Assembly (NCBI RefSeq): GCF_949628265.1 | Contig: NC_088788.1 | Location: 27,638,335 to 27,702,334 of the forward strand | DNA from: Cloeon dipterum | Lineage: Eukaryota > Arthropoda > Insecta > Ephemeroptera > Baetidae | Direction: 5' to 3' | DNA: 64,000 nucleotides | Shown: positions 30,528 through 44,300 of the stretch, piece by piece | How positions within the stretch are numbered: position 1 is the stretch's first letter | Layout of the letters: every line of letters begins with the position of its first letter | Program-made: the position numbers and the translations under genes | Notes under the pieces: generated by a model | Databases searched by the model: none | Told to the model about the DNA's origin: nothing | What the model saw: only the letters and a program-made list of their open reading frames with translations

Positions 30528-33500
30528 TCACTTTGTAAACGCGGTCGCAAGTTTTTTCTTTTCGATTTTCTGAAGAATTTGCTCTCTCTTTTCTTTCCTT
30601 TGTTGGATCTTAATCATCTTAGTCTCCATCTCTTCATGGTATTTGCTGAACATTATCTTCATGGCAGGCATCATTACCGGCAGCAAATGCAGTTGACTTA
30701 GAGACACCTAACAATTACTTATATATAACTTCTCGCAAATAAATTATCGCTTATCAATTACCTGCATGTTATCAAATGCAATTCCAACCGATTCAGAAAA
30801 CTTCTCATTGAAAATAGGGATTTTGGCATAGCGCTGGCTGAAGTGGGTCAAAAGGGTAAACTTTGCAGCCATTTTCTGGCCTACTTGGATGGCCTCCGAA
30901 GTGGTTGAGTGCCTCTTCTTCCTCGCCTCGTCTTCCAGTCCATCCTCCATGGTTGCTTCGTGGATTAAAAGATCACAGCCGTAACCTGCAGAAAAAATCT
31001 AACTTAATGCCAGCCACTCCAGTTTCAAAGACTCATTTACCCATTTCGGTCAGTTTATCGCAGGGCTCGGTGTCGCCAGAATAAACAATTTTCCAACCCG
31101 TTTCGTGTTCGCACAAAATTCCATAAGCGTGGCTGCAATGCCTCACAAGGCAGGTTGTGGTTTCTTTCAAACCAATTGCTCTGTTGAACTCACTGTAGTC
31201 GACACCCTCGGTCAGTTGAAATACTTCAACTTGGTCAGCAATATTTTCAAAGGTTGAGCTATATTCCTAAAAAAAGGTGTCAAGCTGGGTGTCTAACTGA
31301 TTATTAAGTAGTTAACTTACGGAGACAAATGACACAACGTGATAAGGAAGAAGCAGAATAAGCTTTGACGGCACAACGTCTCTCAGTTCAAATGCCTTCT
31401 TCCTCGCTAGAATGACACCGACCAAACCGATGTGGTGGTCAGCATGGAGGTGCGACACAAATATGCCTTTCAGTTTGCGTAAAATATCATTGGCCCCTGG
31501 CAGACCAAACAGTCTTATCAGCTGACCAGCAGTTGCCTCCCCACAGTCCATTAAAAAGCAGGAGTCTTTGCTGCAAATTAATTAGAAATTAAATATACAA
31601 ATCTCAGACTGTTTGAATTAAAATTAATGAAGTGAAATTCCAATTTAACCCGCAAGGGTATTTATCGAATAAAGGTTACCTGATGTGACCTCAGATTGAC
31701 AAAAATTGTCATAAATATTGGATCAATATTGTTAATTTATTATCTCTAATTCATGGTTAAATTTTTAAATACTTTAATTCCTGGTCATACTATTTTGGGA
31801 AAATTTGTTTTCACGGCAACTTAAAAATATTATTTTTACCAATCCATTTGAGATGGATAATCTTTGTGAATTAGTTTAGGACAGTTAGGTATTTTACCTT
31901 GTCTCCACCAAGATTCCACTTGTATTTCTGGTTTTGTTTGGAATGCAAGATCCAGTGCCTAAAAATGTAACTCTCGGGTACACCGCCCCTTTAACGTCTG
32001 CAATTTGAAGTTTCCTGCTGAGACTCTTTAGTTCCTCCTCAAAACCAGCTTCTACCAAGCATTCTTCGACATACAACTGAGGGTCAATTAACAGTCGAGA
32101 GGATCTAGAACTTACTAATATGAGTATTTTTTGAGAAAAAGATACCAATATTTCTCACAAATCAATTCCGGGTTTTGGCTGGACATTGCACTTAACAAGT
32201 GTATTTCCTTGGACAACATTGCTGACAGCTGAAGCTATTTGAGGCCGCTCTTTCATCAGTGGAAATATGTCCTGATGCAGAAGGTGGAGTTTGTGCTGCA
32301 GTCGATGGACAGCAGTTGTGCCCTGACAGTAGTTGTCTGAATTCAAGGCCACGTGGGTTGTAGAGGGAGAAAAGAGCTTAATCCACTTCTGGTATTCCGG
32401 GAGGCACATCACTTCTGGAGGAGTGAAGTGGATCACAAATTTGACTAAGTCAGATTTGCTGCTAGAATCTGAGACTTGGTGCTTCTTCAGTTCTTGGTGA
32501 TCCAACAAGGAAGTGAGGTACGATTTGTCTGGGCATTCAACAACTGCAAAAATAATTTAGGGTTAAATTTATTTTTCAAAGAAACAAGTCATGATTTTTA
32601 TATAAATTAACTTCCTTATTGTAGCCGTCTCTCATCAATACATCCAGAACGTTAAGTGCGCTGATTAAGTTTGGGCAAAAACTAGGACATTGTTTCCAAA
32701 AATTATTTTCTTTAACAATAAGTGAATTGCATAATTATTGAGGTCCTTATAAGGGATATAAATATCATTTGTCCGAGATGGGTGATTCAAAACTTTTCCA
32801 AGCGATTCAGAATAATCTTCGGAATTCATCCTAAAGTATATTTTGTTTTTAGGGAGAATCGCCCCATAATTTTGAGTTTTTGGTGACTGTGAAGTGTGCA
32901 CAATGGCTTCCAAGTATGTCGTATCAACAATTAGTCAAAATATTTTTGGACAAATTCTCTTTGAACAAAGTATGAGCTTGCTTAATCAATATTTGTTTAT
33001 GACCAGTCAGCCATTTATTTGCAATTTTATTATAATGATCTTTATAATTATTATTATTTTGTTTTATAGTTAAAACAAATTGAAACGTTTTGCATGTTGA
33101 AGAAAACACGAAAAAGTGCTGGGTAAAATATTTTTTTGGGACCATTTCCCAAGAACCCTCAGCGTACCCAAAATTTGTTGATTAACTAACAGCTGCTTGA
33201 CTCACCAATAAAGACCGACCCAGGGTCATCTGGACTGGTGACATCTTGCGATCTGACCACAGTTCCGTCCTGCAGGATGATATCCTCCCCTGCTTTGAGT
33301 TTTCCCAGCAGAGGGCCTAACGGAACTTTGAATTTTTCACACTGATCTAGCAGCAGGGTGCCTTTTCTAGGGTGCAATGTGCAGATGAAGCAGAGGCTTT
33401 TGTTGCTATCTACAGATCTCACGCAAATTCTTTTCTCCTGCAATATTCAAAATTAATGGTTTCATGGCAAGAAAACAATTTAAAACTGAAACCTTTATTG

Positions 33501-34211
33501 GATTCTCGTCATCCCCAGAGCTTTCATCAGCTAATTTGTCAGTGTCGCTTGAATTTTCACCCTCTATCAAGACGTAATTCACTTTCATCACCGAATCTTC
33601 AAAAGGTTTGATCACTGCAGCCAGTTTTACATTCAGGTCTCCGAGAGTCACAAATCTCTTGCTGGCATGAAATATTTCATCCTGAAATTATTTTATTACT
33701 TTTATGTAATTAAGTTGTGAATTAATTTTCTTAACATACCACTTTAGCAGGCCCATGGATTGTCAAATCAGTCACACCAGCGTCTCTAACAGTCATGCAC
33801 AAGCCAGGTAACCCTCCAAAGTTTTTCCAACTGGACCCAGTGATGAAGATATGCTCCAACTTGGACAGTTTCATTTTGTGTTCATGTGCCAACCTTTGTG
33901 TGCCTTCGCCACAGTTAAATAAATACCTAGGGAGGAAAATAGCAGCAATTAAGCGTCTCTAACATTAAAATTAGAGGGACAAATTACCTTGTCTGGTCAG
34001 ATACAACATAGAGAGAAGCCGGCGTTCCGTGGGCACCACTGCCCATAACCTGTAGGGACAAATTTGAGGAGGCGTATTTCTTCTTAGGAGCAGCGCCCTT
34101 TTTAGATTTAAACGAGTTCATGCTCGCGACGAGATTATTCAAATCTATCTTGGTGGATGCACTACGTGCAATATTGAAATGCGGCACGATTCTCCGAAAA
34201 AATCTACTCAT
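30528..34211 (-). CDS. ELAC2: tRNase Z, long form (zinc phosphodiesterase ELAC2)
   Basis: Ten exons (minus): 34211-33988, 33926-33740, 33681-33493, 33437-33206, 32543-32159, 32104-31898, 31570-31321, 31266-31041, 30985-30762, 30707-30528. All are GT-AG and in phase, giving 767 residues, close to the Drosophila RNaseZ length. The enzyme cleaves 3' trailers from nuclear and mitochondrial tRNA precursors. Residues 1-20 are Arg-rich without acids, a likely mitochondrial targeting peptide. The N-terminal half is the degenerate lactamase fold with the exosite-like [14 protein letters not shown] segment. The C-terminal half holds FLGTGS, the zinc motif HLHADH (515-520), H604 in RHCSHAYG, D623 in GDTEPCD, H642 in HEA, H659 and H681 in HFSQRY. 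The shortest intron is 54 bp (32105-32158); the longest (32544-33205) holds nothing I recognise. The start is the first ATG of the targeting sequence. Confidence 0.96.
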
Positions 34212-34323
34212 GCCTCATGCCAGAGAAGGATTTTGTTTACTATACGGCAGGAGCCGAGCCGCACACATGTGGGCACGACTCGGATGCTCTGAAACAGATG
34301 ATGCAACATCAAGAGTAAAGCGC

Positions 34324-34445
34324 TGATTGGTCTTAAGCAGACTCTTGTGACGATTCTTATTGGCTAGATTACAAACAAGCAGCCAATCTGGTTACAGAGC
34401 ATTTTCGAAAAGAAATCGCTACTGAGTGTGCGGTTCTCTCAGGGT
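34324..34445. promoter_or_regulatory. CCAAT-rich promoter of the tRNase Z gene, possibly bidirectional
   Basis: Three CCAAT pentamers lie within 62 bp: minus strand at 34326-34330 and 34359-34363, plus strand at 34383-34387. They are 115-176 bp upstream of the tRNase Z start. No TATA box is seen. On the plus strand a good splice donor, CAGG|GTAAGA, sits at 34443/34444, which could end a short noncoding first exon pointing right. That last part is inference only. Confidence 0.4.
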
Positions 34446-36810
34446 AAGATCTCGTCTCAACCTCTCAACTCTGCTGTATGCTCACATCTGCTTTAATTAT
34501 GCTGTTACTGATATGGTTAACTCTTTTTGCGTTGTATGCGTTGTATTAATTATTGTGTTATTCCCAGTTTTTCCTTCAAACCTTGTTGCGTCAAATTTAT
34601 AACTTACACAAAACAAATCATTAATGCATTACAAAATGTTGAAAAATAATTAATTATATTAAAATTATTTTACGTTTTGATATTTAAACAACTTATGTAT
34701 GTCATCGTTATTATATACTTAAATATCAGCATACATAACGAATATTTGAACGCAGTTGAAATAATAAAACATCTAGAACGGAAAGAAAAAAAGATTTTTT
34801 ATAACACTTTTAAATTTGCTTTTATCTCAGAACAGTATGATTTTATTATAGTTTTTTTTTGCAAAATAGAAGGCGCCTTTCAACGAGATAACCAATTTAC
34901 TTCAAACCTTTTAACATGAGTGGCACTGGAGCATTATTGTTGCTAATAATTCCTTTTAAAAGCAATAATGCAATATTTTCTCTTAATCACATTTTTTATA
35001 AATTACTTACAACAAACTATCAAAACAAAACAAAAAATGCTGTGTTATATCTTTTTGTTGTGTTCTGGATGTGGATGTATGGGGCATAGTTGCCCTGCTG
35101 ATCTGCAGTAATCAATTTCTGAATCTAAAACCAAATATTCCATTTTTCCATGCAGATTAGTTTTTACTTCGCAATGAAACTTTTTTGGTTACGTTAAAAT
35201 AGCAAAATGGCATTATCTCGTAAGTCCGATTTTTAAGCAACCTTTTTATAATAGGCCAAACAAGTTATTTAAACTTTATATGGGAGCAATGATGTGAATG
35301 TTTGATCAAATTGTTTTTGTTTTGAGTTTATTGGCCCGGTGGGTGGAAGCATAGCGTCGTAATAATACTCTCTTGCCAGTGTGTGTTATAATCTCTCTAG
35401 CTGCTCTTTCTTGTACTGTGTGTGTCCTCCTTCCCACGCACCTTTTTTACTCTCTAAAAACCGCTTGGTATGTGTGTTTTTAATTCTGTGTGAGCAGAGA
35501 AACAAGTCGTCATAAATGCCTTTTCGCGCCCCCACGTATGCACGCAGACCACCCCTGAGATAAAAAGGGTTTAAATTGTCCTGATTGCGGACCCCTCGCG
35601 CCGAGACGAGCACAAGCGGGCCAAATGAATCGCCGTCTCTCCATTCATAAAGTATGGCGGTTCGTGTTGTCAGTTTTTTCTTCGGCACAAATGAGAAATG
35701 AAGAAAATAAGAGCAGCTACGGGTTCACGGGGTGTTTTATTACCTGGCCTACATAACTATATCCTAAATCCTAAAATCAGATTGTAAGCGAACTGAAAGC
35801 TAGTTCACTTTTTCCACCATGAAATTAAACGTGATTACGTGGTCTCAAATATTCTTAATTTCAGCTAATTAGGTGCCAAACACCAATCAAATTTTGTAGA
35901 AGGAACCATTATTAAGTGAAACTTTGGAAAATATTTACATCGTGAAAACATTAGTTTGATTGCTCTCTAATTAAAGAGAAACTATAGTGCTCACTTTATT
36001 AGGAGCTTTCCTCGCATGAGTAGAAGGGAGTACATTTATATTTGGTCTGATCTCCACCCCCAACCTGGACCTGAGTGTTATTGCTGCTGCACTTTACGAC
36101 TTCCAAAGGGCGGGTGTGTGTGTGTGTGTAACAACAGGTAGAAGCAGCGGTCGTATCACAGAAATATCACAACACAACACACTTCTAGCTGCTTCCTTTT
36201 ATTCCGTGTGGATGCATTAATAAAACTGCTTGATGTGAGCGGCGGCGCCTTTGATCTTTTTATTGTTATTATTTAATTCCAGCCGCACACATCTCTCTCA
36301 ACCAGCGCCCACGACCTTTGCTGGTGGCGCACAAAAAAAGGCAACTGCAAGATAACTCAATTAAAATTTGCCGAGCCCATTGCTGCCGAGAGTGCATTTA
36401 AACATAAAACTCGTGGAGTCTGCTTTTCGAATAAAAATTTAATCTTACTTTCAGATTCAAAATGTTCTATAAAGAAAATCGAGTTTTGCTAAAATGTTAC
36501 AGCTGTCTTTGACAAATTTAAAATTACGTTACAATTTGATCAAATTTTGATAAAAAAAAATGGTTTGAATGCTCTATTGAGATTTTTTTGAATACTTGAA
36601 AGATAATATAAATTATATAGACATATACTGACGGAGTTCAACTCAGTGAACATTATTTATTTTCGCGAATTTCTTTTTTAAGCAGTTTGAGATAGAATAT
36701 GAATGATCGACAAGAGAGATTTTCTAAGTATGTATATTTGGTGTATTTGTATATGATTAAACCCGAATATTGTAAATAATCAATATGTACCAATTATATG
36801 CTGATAATTG
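34446..36810. other. Gene-free region
   Basis: No gene supported. AT-rich to about 35330, then a GC-richer block at about 35330-35690 and another at 36020-36420. The second includes a short (GT)n near 36114-36129. Confidence 0.3.
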
Positions 36811-36882
36811 CTTCTTGCTTGTCATTTTTGCCATTGTTAATGAAGCTCATGAATGTTAATATTTAACATGAACAATAAACAC
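36811..36882 (+). repeat. Dispersed repeat, possible retroposon 3' tail (member 2)
   Basis: Similar along its length to 12333-12410, and same orientation, ending in GAACAATAAACAC. It has the same terminal AATAAA and AT-rich downstream sequence. No coding part is attached. Confidence 0.5.
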
Positions 36883-39800
36883 TACATATACATTTAAATT
36901 ATTTCATATTGAAAAAATTTAACAGTAGCAGATTGTGATACCATAAATAATATTTTGATAAATTTCTTTTGTTTCGACTTTCTTGCTCAGTTAGCAAAGA
37001 TAATCTGTAAATCAGAAAATTGAATAGATCGAACAAACCATTTTATCACTGTTTGCATACAGCGTTTATTGTGTATTTAATTAAATTCACCAAGGTTTGT
37101 GTTCAATTTGTATGCACTATCTTTTTAAAGAATCTGTCTGAAAATAGGGTATTAATAATTTTGCTACAGTATTGATGAGCGTGGAAATTTGAAATTTCAG
37201 CATATTTACAAAAATATAGGTAAGCTGGCAAATTTTCCAAATGCGGATTGTAACTATTCAAAGGATGACGCAAAAGGGAACTGAGCAATTCTCCAATCAA
37301 GAAATATTTGGATAAAGATGGGTGATATGATAATTAAAAGCAAAACAAATATGCAAGGAATGGGGCGAACAGAGCTAGAAAAATAATGAAAAAATGATAA
37401 GTATCATACGGTAATTATCTCTCACCACACTGAACTGCAATGATGATTTTTATATGAAAGTATACCACCATTTTAACAAAATAAATAGGCAATGCAAATG
37501 CACTGCCAGGAAGGACACAAACCGAAAATACTCAGACTTTTTGTATTAGTGTAGTTTTTGTAATAGTGTTTTGATCGATTTGAGTATATAATTTAATTAT
37601 GACGTGCAGCTCAAAGAACAAGTATAGAGAGCCTTAGTTTGCGAACTTGCTCTGCCATATAGCTTGTTATTAGAAATTTAAGCTCAGAGGATCAGCTGTG
37701 ATGATGGATATATGCCGGTAATCTACGTTTCGCACAGAGGGATTCAAACTTCTCTAATTTTCCACCCCACAAAACCTTCATAAGCATACACACGCATAAC
37801 CTTCATTTGCGTATTATCCAACGTTGCACGTATTAAATAAGGAAAACTTTTAACTATTTCAGTTGCAAAGCGCGTTATGTGCGTCAGTCTTGCAATAATG
37901 AGCAAAGTAACCTCAGGCACAAGTAAGTGTGTTTGTGATTGACTAGTTGTACAATCTACGGTACAATGCAGGTACAATGTAAGGTTTCGGGAAATAAACA
38001 ACCTTTGTTTGCAGCTCTTTAGTGCTCTGGAAGCGGTTTGCTGTGCTGGGTAAATGCAAAATCTTGAATTCAACAATTTCTTAATTAACGGCATCTATGA
38101 AAAATATTTCAGCTAACACTTAAAAGCATTAAACCGTTCCTATAACGAAATGAACAAAAAATGTCTGGTTCTTAGGAAATATGTATTATACCAAAATGCA
38201 ATGACGATCGACCACGTTGAAAACTATTAAAGATTTAGCTGGTGATCGATACAATAAAAATAACATCCAACCTTTGCAAGTGTGAAATAAAAATGCAACT
38301 ATAAAAGTAAAGCCAATTCGTAGCAGCTGCCTTTAAAATTTTTATTCAAGCAATGGCTCCGTTTGCAAGTTATGGAATTGAGGCAATTATTTGGCCATTC
38401 CTATAACCTGAAGTGATTTTCACAAGTTAGAAACCTTTAAAAGAGCTTTGTGCTTTTTCCGTTTTAAAATCGATGAAATGAAGGCTGACGTACAAACTAG
38501 CAGACACTGTGACTTATACGTTAGAGAGTTACTTAATAGACATTCACTGCAGGAGCCTAACGCATATTTATTAAATTAATTGGAAACCACCTTTTCAATG
38601 CCTCTCAGAATGATCCAAAGTTTTTCGACACCCCTGCTATGGTAAATCAAAATTGGAATGGAGCCTTATTTACGAGACACGATTGTCACGTTTTTCACTA
38701 CCTAGCTGATTTGAAAAAAGTGAGATAGGGCTGTGAGTACAAATTTTGTGATAAACTATAACACACTTCTACCTCATTTCCTCAACTGAGATTAAAACGA
38801 GCTAACTTAGCCAGAGCAAAATCTTATAGTAAAATTTGATCAATCCTAATAATTCATTTCGTCTGTTGTACAATACACGTTTTTTATGTAATATACATAG
38901 ATTCCATCCGAAAAAAAATTAAATTTAGGGGGGATAAAGAGTATGGTAATTTTTCAATATATTTGCGATCCTAAAAACCCTGTAGACATATATATTTATA
39001 GAAGGAGATAAGGGCCTATCTCTTTAGTTCGTCATCCAAAAGAGAATGTATTGCAAAACCATTTTCTCTGCGTGCTTACAAAATAAGCTCGACGCGCACA
39101 TTTCCTCCGTTCCTAAGTCAGGCGCTCTTTATAGAGCATCCTTTCCTCGGAATGTTTGCTGATAGAGAACACATATACATACACGTATAGGGTTTGTTTG
39201 CAGTGGAAATTAGCACCTCTGCTGGTGCGCGATCTGCCCCGCTAAGCGATGATGACCTTACTTTTTCAATCTCCTGCAAAGCACACAAGCACAAACCGCG
39301 GCTGCTCTGAGGGGAAAATACAAGCATAGTCTTTCCATTCCAATCCGACGCAAAGGGCTGTATAAATTAGTCAGGGAAGCAGAGATTTTTTTACTTCGAA
39401 ATGCATTCTGATCAATGAATGCGGCCTTTCCTTTGAGGCGTTTTATGATGGGCCAACACAGGAAGAACATCTCACGTACTCGGCTATGAGAGCAATAAAT
39501 ACATCCATCAGCGTTCATTCATGCTGGGTGCATTATTGTATCACTAAACTAGAACAGGTATATTTTACACGCGCCCCTTTTTTTGTTTTGTTTTGGAATC
39601 CCTTTGTGAGAAAGCCGAGGTGCGGCAGTAATTTTGGGCCAATAAAGCATTTCGCCGCGTGAGCCACGCACACCCGCTCCAAAATTTATCGATTAACACG
39701 TCTCTGGTTCATTTTCAATATAGACCGCAACAGAAGTGTCAAAAATCTAGTTTAGAATGAAGTACTCCCGTCAGTATATAGCTTCAAAATATGGAGAGAT

Positions 39801-41097
39801 TTTCTCATTTATTCCTTAATTCTAAATACAAAAATTGATGTATTTTTTTTAAATTTCAGAATGAGTGCAAAGTTTTGAAGTGCATTTTTATTTTAACCTA
39901 AAAAGATTCAGTTTGAGAATTTACCATACATCCACAGGCACATCATGCTCAACGAATAAACCTGCTGCGAGTTGACCAAAGAGAGTAAACACCACTTTGT
40001 ATGTACACGCATGCTGTGCATACATGTTTGCGTCTGTATACATATATATGTACTCTGTCCAACTGGATATTTTTCGTTTCGTAAAAATGGGATCTCGCGC
40101 GGTATGATGGCCGCCGCAGTCGGCTGCATGGGACGAGTGTGTGTCTTGCCAATTAACACCTCTCGTCTCGCACACAACTCACTCAGCAACGGTCTTTCAA
40201 ATCCCTCTACGTTTGTGCGACAGGGCAGTGTGCTTGCCAAGAGAGGCATTCCATTTCGAGAAAACATAAATTTCAAAGCCCACACAGAAGGAAGTGGAAA
40301 AATCCCACCTCTAACGCAATTGAAATGGCTCTGGCCATTGTTCTGCTGAAAGTCGCACAATTTTAAATTCTATTGTTGTGGTCCATAACAGTTCTTATTC
40401 TTAAAATCAGCACACTGGTGTTCTGTTCTGCGCAGTTTTTTTGTTTTGGAATCAAGGCCCAAAATGAAATCTCAAAACCGTTTTTTACAATAGACGTTAA
40501 TTGGATATTGAAAGAGCAAAGATTTAGGAAACAACCTGCGTCAAATACGCTTAGATTTTACTTGTCATAAGAATTGAATTTTCAGATTTTGATATTTTGT
40601 AATGGTTAATTTTTTTCAATAAGCATTTTCTGTCACTTTTTTCTTTCCATTATTGTGCTTAGTAATGAGTGCAGTCAATAGTTTTCAACGGCCGTGAAGA
40701 TTAAACAATTTTTTGAAACCAATACCGCGCTAAGCGTTAATTTTATTTGACATTGGTAAAAATTTGCTGCTGATAAGGCCTGACGGACTGAAACAGTAGC
40801 TGTTCAGTACAAGCACGTGCGAAAAATTTGTCTCTTTAAAATTTCATTATTGGCGGCAACCCATCATTTTTAATTAATCATCCACGCATTTTTTTCAATC
40901 AATGTCCTACGTGGGATATTTTTCTAATTTGCTGATCTTATTAAATATAATAATCTCACTGACAGCTATATGCCATATTTGTTTAAATATTGCGAAAAAT
41001 TGCTAGCAGGGATTAGCATATGATTGCGAAAATCAGTACAATTTAGAGCAGATATTCTTGATAGATGCCAATGAAGACGCGAGGTTGTCATAATTTT
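36883..41097. other. Gene-free region
   Basis: No gene supported. AT-rich, with GC-richer blocks near 39060-39320, 39560-39700 and 40100-40340. These blocks contain open frames on both strands but no recognisable protein. Confidence 0.3.
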
Positions 41098-41361
41098 CAG
41101 AAGAAATTAAATGCAGTTTCCTCGGTGTATAGTGAGCTGTTTATTTTTCCGTATTTCTACAGAAATGTCCTGCTCAACTACTGGTTACAGCCCTAATAGA
41201 TGAGGTTAACATGTTATCTTCAGCCCCCAGACGGGACAGAAAGCTCATGAATTAGGGCTTCAATCAGTAGCCCAAACTAGTCAAGCAGGATATTATATGT
41301 AGAAATACGAAAATATAAACGGCTCGCTACACACCGAGGGAGCTGCATTTAATTTCTTCTG
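41098..41361. mobile_element. Foldback / MITE-like element with long inverted repeats (copy A)
   Basis: A left arm of about 100 nt (41098-41197) is repeated in inverted orientation as a right arm of about 111 nt (41251-41361), separated by a 53-nt spacer. The outermost 19 bases, CAGAAGAAATTAAATGCAG, are perfectly complementary at the two ends. Inside, matches such as CCTCGGTGT and CGTATTTCTAC continue with scattered mismatches. The element has no coding capacity, as in nonautonomous foldback elements. I cannot define a target-site duplication. Related sequence occurs at 29050-29165 and 10343-10440, which supports a dispersed family. Confidence 0.8.
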
Positions 41362-44300
41362 GAAAGATATCTTTATAGTGCCTCTCACACATCACATTAA
41401 AAATTAATAAGTTGAAGGTTTAAAGTTAATGCGTGTTCAGCGGTGAAACAAGATATTCGCGGAATTCGCACTTGCATTTTTATTTGCGCAGAGCGTAGGC
41501 TTGCGGGCGCTCATTCTCTGCTCTATCAGCACCTCCGCCGGTCAGCAGTCATAAATCCGCAACCGCACTTCGAATTCGGTGGCACTCTCGTCGAATCGGC
41601 AAGTAGGTGTGAACCACGCCGCCGAGAGACCTGAATCAAGAGAGCATTACACATTTTATCGATTGCAGACGCAGCCACCTCAGGCGCTGCCTCGATGATC
41701 CGTGCGAGCGCCCAAAATTCAGATTACACGCGAACGAGAAAGACGTGTGGTCAATCAGGATGTATTACCAGACGCGAGCGAATGTGTGTGCCTATAGATA
41801 GATAAATGAAGACGTTTTTGGACCACAATCTCGAGCAGATCTCTCCGTGGAGCTGAAATGAATGTTATGAGGGAAGTGTCAAAATAGTTTTCGATCATTG
41901 AAACAGTTTTCACAACTTGTGGTAATTTTATTTCTGATGATTTTTTATTTGTAAAAAAATAAATGTTCAAATTTAAGTCACTGAATTTTAACAAAGACAA
42001 GCAAATGTTTTGATATTGAGGCAAACGGAGCTTGATTTCAAAGCAATAATATTCTGTTCAGGATGAATTTGTCAATCAATCAGACTATAAACCTAAAAAT
42101 TGCATTCCTTATACGGGTAATTATATTTGATGATTTGAAATCAGTCTTCATTTTTAACTTTGAAAATTATTTTTAAATAATCTAAATAGGAATTAAATAA
42201 TGTAAAATTAGGTGCTGGCATCTATGTTGGAATTATTTGGGAGTTGGAAGACACACGACATTTAATTCAAAAAATTATTTTATTAAAAAAATAACAATCG
42301 GTCTTAATTTGAACCAGCGAGAAGCGAACAGCAACACTGGTCTCAAATCGTAATTTTTCTGTTCAGAAAGGAGTGGACCATTTTCTTAATTTCGTCCACC
42401 TATATCAACTATTTTTCACGCCCCTCTGAGCATATTAATTCAATGTGCGTCGGTCAGGACGGGCGGATAGCTGGATGCAATATAAAAATCCATCATTTTA
42501 TTATCCAGATGTATCTGTGGCCATCTCATACTCTCTCAGCGGCTGCTCCAAGCACGTTTCCTTTGTGCGCGCGCTGGAAAATAAAATATTTATTACAGTC
42601 ATTAGTGCGCGCCGTGTGTTGTAAGCCGCGTTGCATATCACTTTATACAGCGTGTATGAGGCGCGGATAAAAAATCGCTTTATGGCCACGCGGTCGGCTG
42701 ACTGAGTGACATCATTGCAAAATCAAAATTTATGGGCCGCTCTCCTGCGCGCAAGAGGTGAAATTACCGGAGACTTTTGACGCACGACGGTAATAGAGAC
42801 ATATTCTTGATTCTTCTCACTTTTGTACAACCGTTCTGCGCGTGAACACAGCGATTCCCTCTCGCTGTGTGTCGTACGTCGTCGTTTTGCTATCTTATTG
42901 AGCGCACAGCCGATTTGCATATAGAGAACTCGGTGATGCGGTTTCATTGTTTGCGCTCGCTAAGCTTTAGTAAACAGATTTGATGGCTGCAGCTTTAAAA
43001 TGACGTGCTCACGTGTGTTTGGTTGTTTTATTGAATAATAAAACACGAATACGTCTGCGTCAAGATGAAAGCTTTAGTGCTTCCAAATTTCGTATTCATC
43101 ACATTAAACCAAGCTGAAGCACAGACAGACACTGTGTTTCAGTGTTTTTATATATGTATGTGTACGCGCGATTGCGTCAGTATCATTCAATTTATTTCAC
43201 CTGAAAACATCTCAAGGATCTCCGTTTTTTAAAAATCACTTTCTAACATCCCCTGGGGATTATTATTTCTTGGTATCAAGAACGCATTTTGCAGAAATCA
43301 TGGGTAAATTATTCCAAATCGATCGATACATTTTTGCCTTATTAAGAATTTAAAAAAATGAATTAAAACTAAGATGTCAGTCTTAAAAATCGAAAATTAC
43401 TAAACTGAATGCGGTTACACAATTAAAGAAAAATTAGAGAAATTTAGTATAGAAACCAGCTTAATTATTGAATCGTTTGTTTGCTGCGACTCATTGTCAA
43501 TGCGAAGAAACAATAAATCATATACATTATCAGGTTTTTCTTCTCGTGTAAGTTACCTTTTTGTCACTCCCTTTTAGTTTATGTTAGATTATTCTAATTT
43601 TACATCATGAAACGATTAAAAAATTTTTGCATTTGTCAAGCTGAATTGTCAATTAATGAATTCCTAAAAATTCTGCTAGACACATTTTCATTGCAATTCT
43701 TGTAAATCCACAAAGGTTTTTGCAGTTTTAAGTTAAATTGCAAAAATGGTCAGTAAATAACAACTTTGGCGAATCAAAAAATGGCTGATAATTCGTTTTA
43801 AAATTCTCTTTTTTCTCCAAATAACTAGCTATTTCGTTTTTATTTTAATAATTTTTTTAATTTTTGGTGTTTTTTTAATAATACAACCACGTCGTACTTA
43901 AATTGTAATAACAAATCTGCTTTGAGGACGTATATCTTTGGCTCATTACACCGCGCGATGTCGGCAAAAAGCAAACACGGGGAGGAGAAAATCCTTCTGG
44001 TGGCGCTCACCAAGCAGAGCGCACTTTATGTGTATATGTTTTCATTTAAAAAAGAGTTGCAGGCCGTGAGCTGACTGTCTAATTAGAGCACGCATGTTAA
44101 TTAAAACTTTTAATGTGTGCACCACGCCGCGTCCTGCAGACCGAACGCGTATGCTCACGTATCGATCCCTGCGACACAGTCACGCACCATTTGAAAGAAA
44201 AATATAAGGTCCTTATTTCACGTCAGACGCGTGCCGCTTTCCCATTTGGAGGGAAAATATTAAAATTCCCTATTGGTGAAAGCATTTTGTCTCTTTCGTG

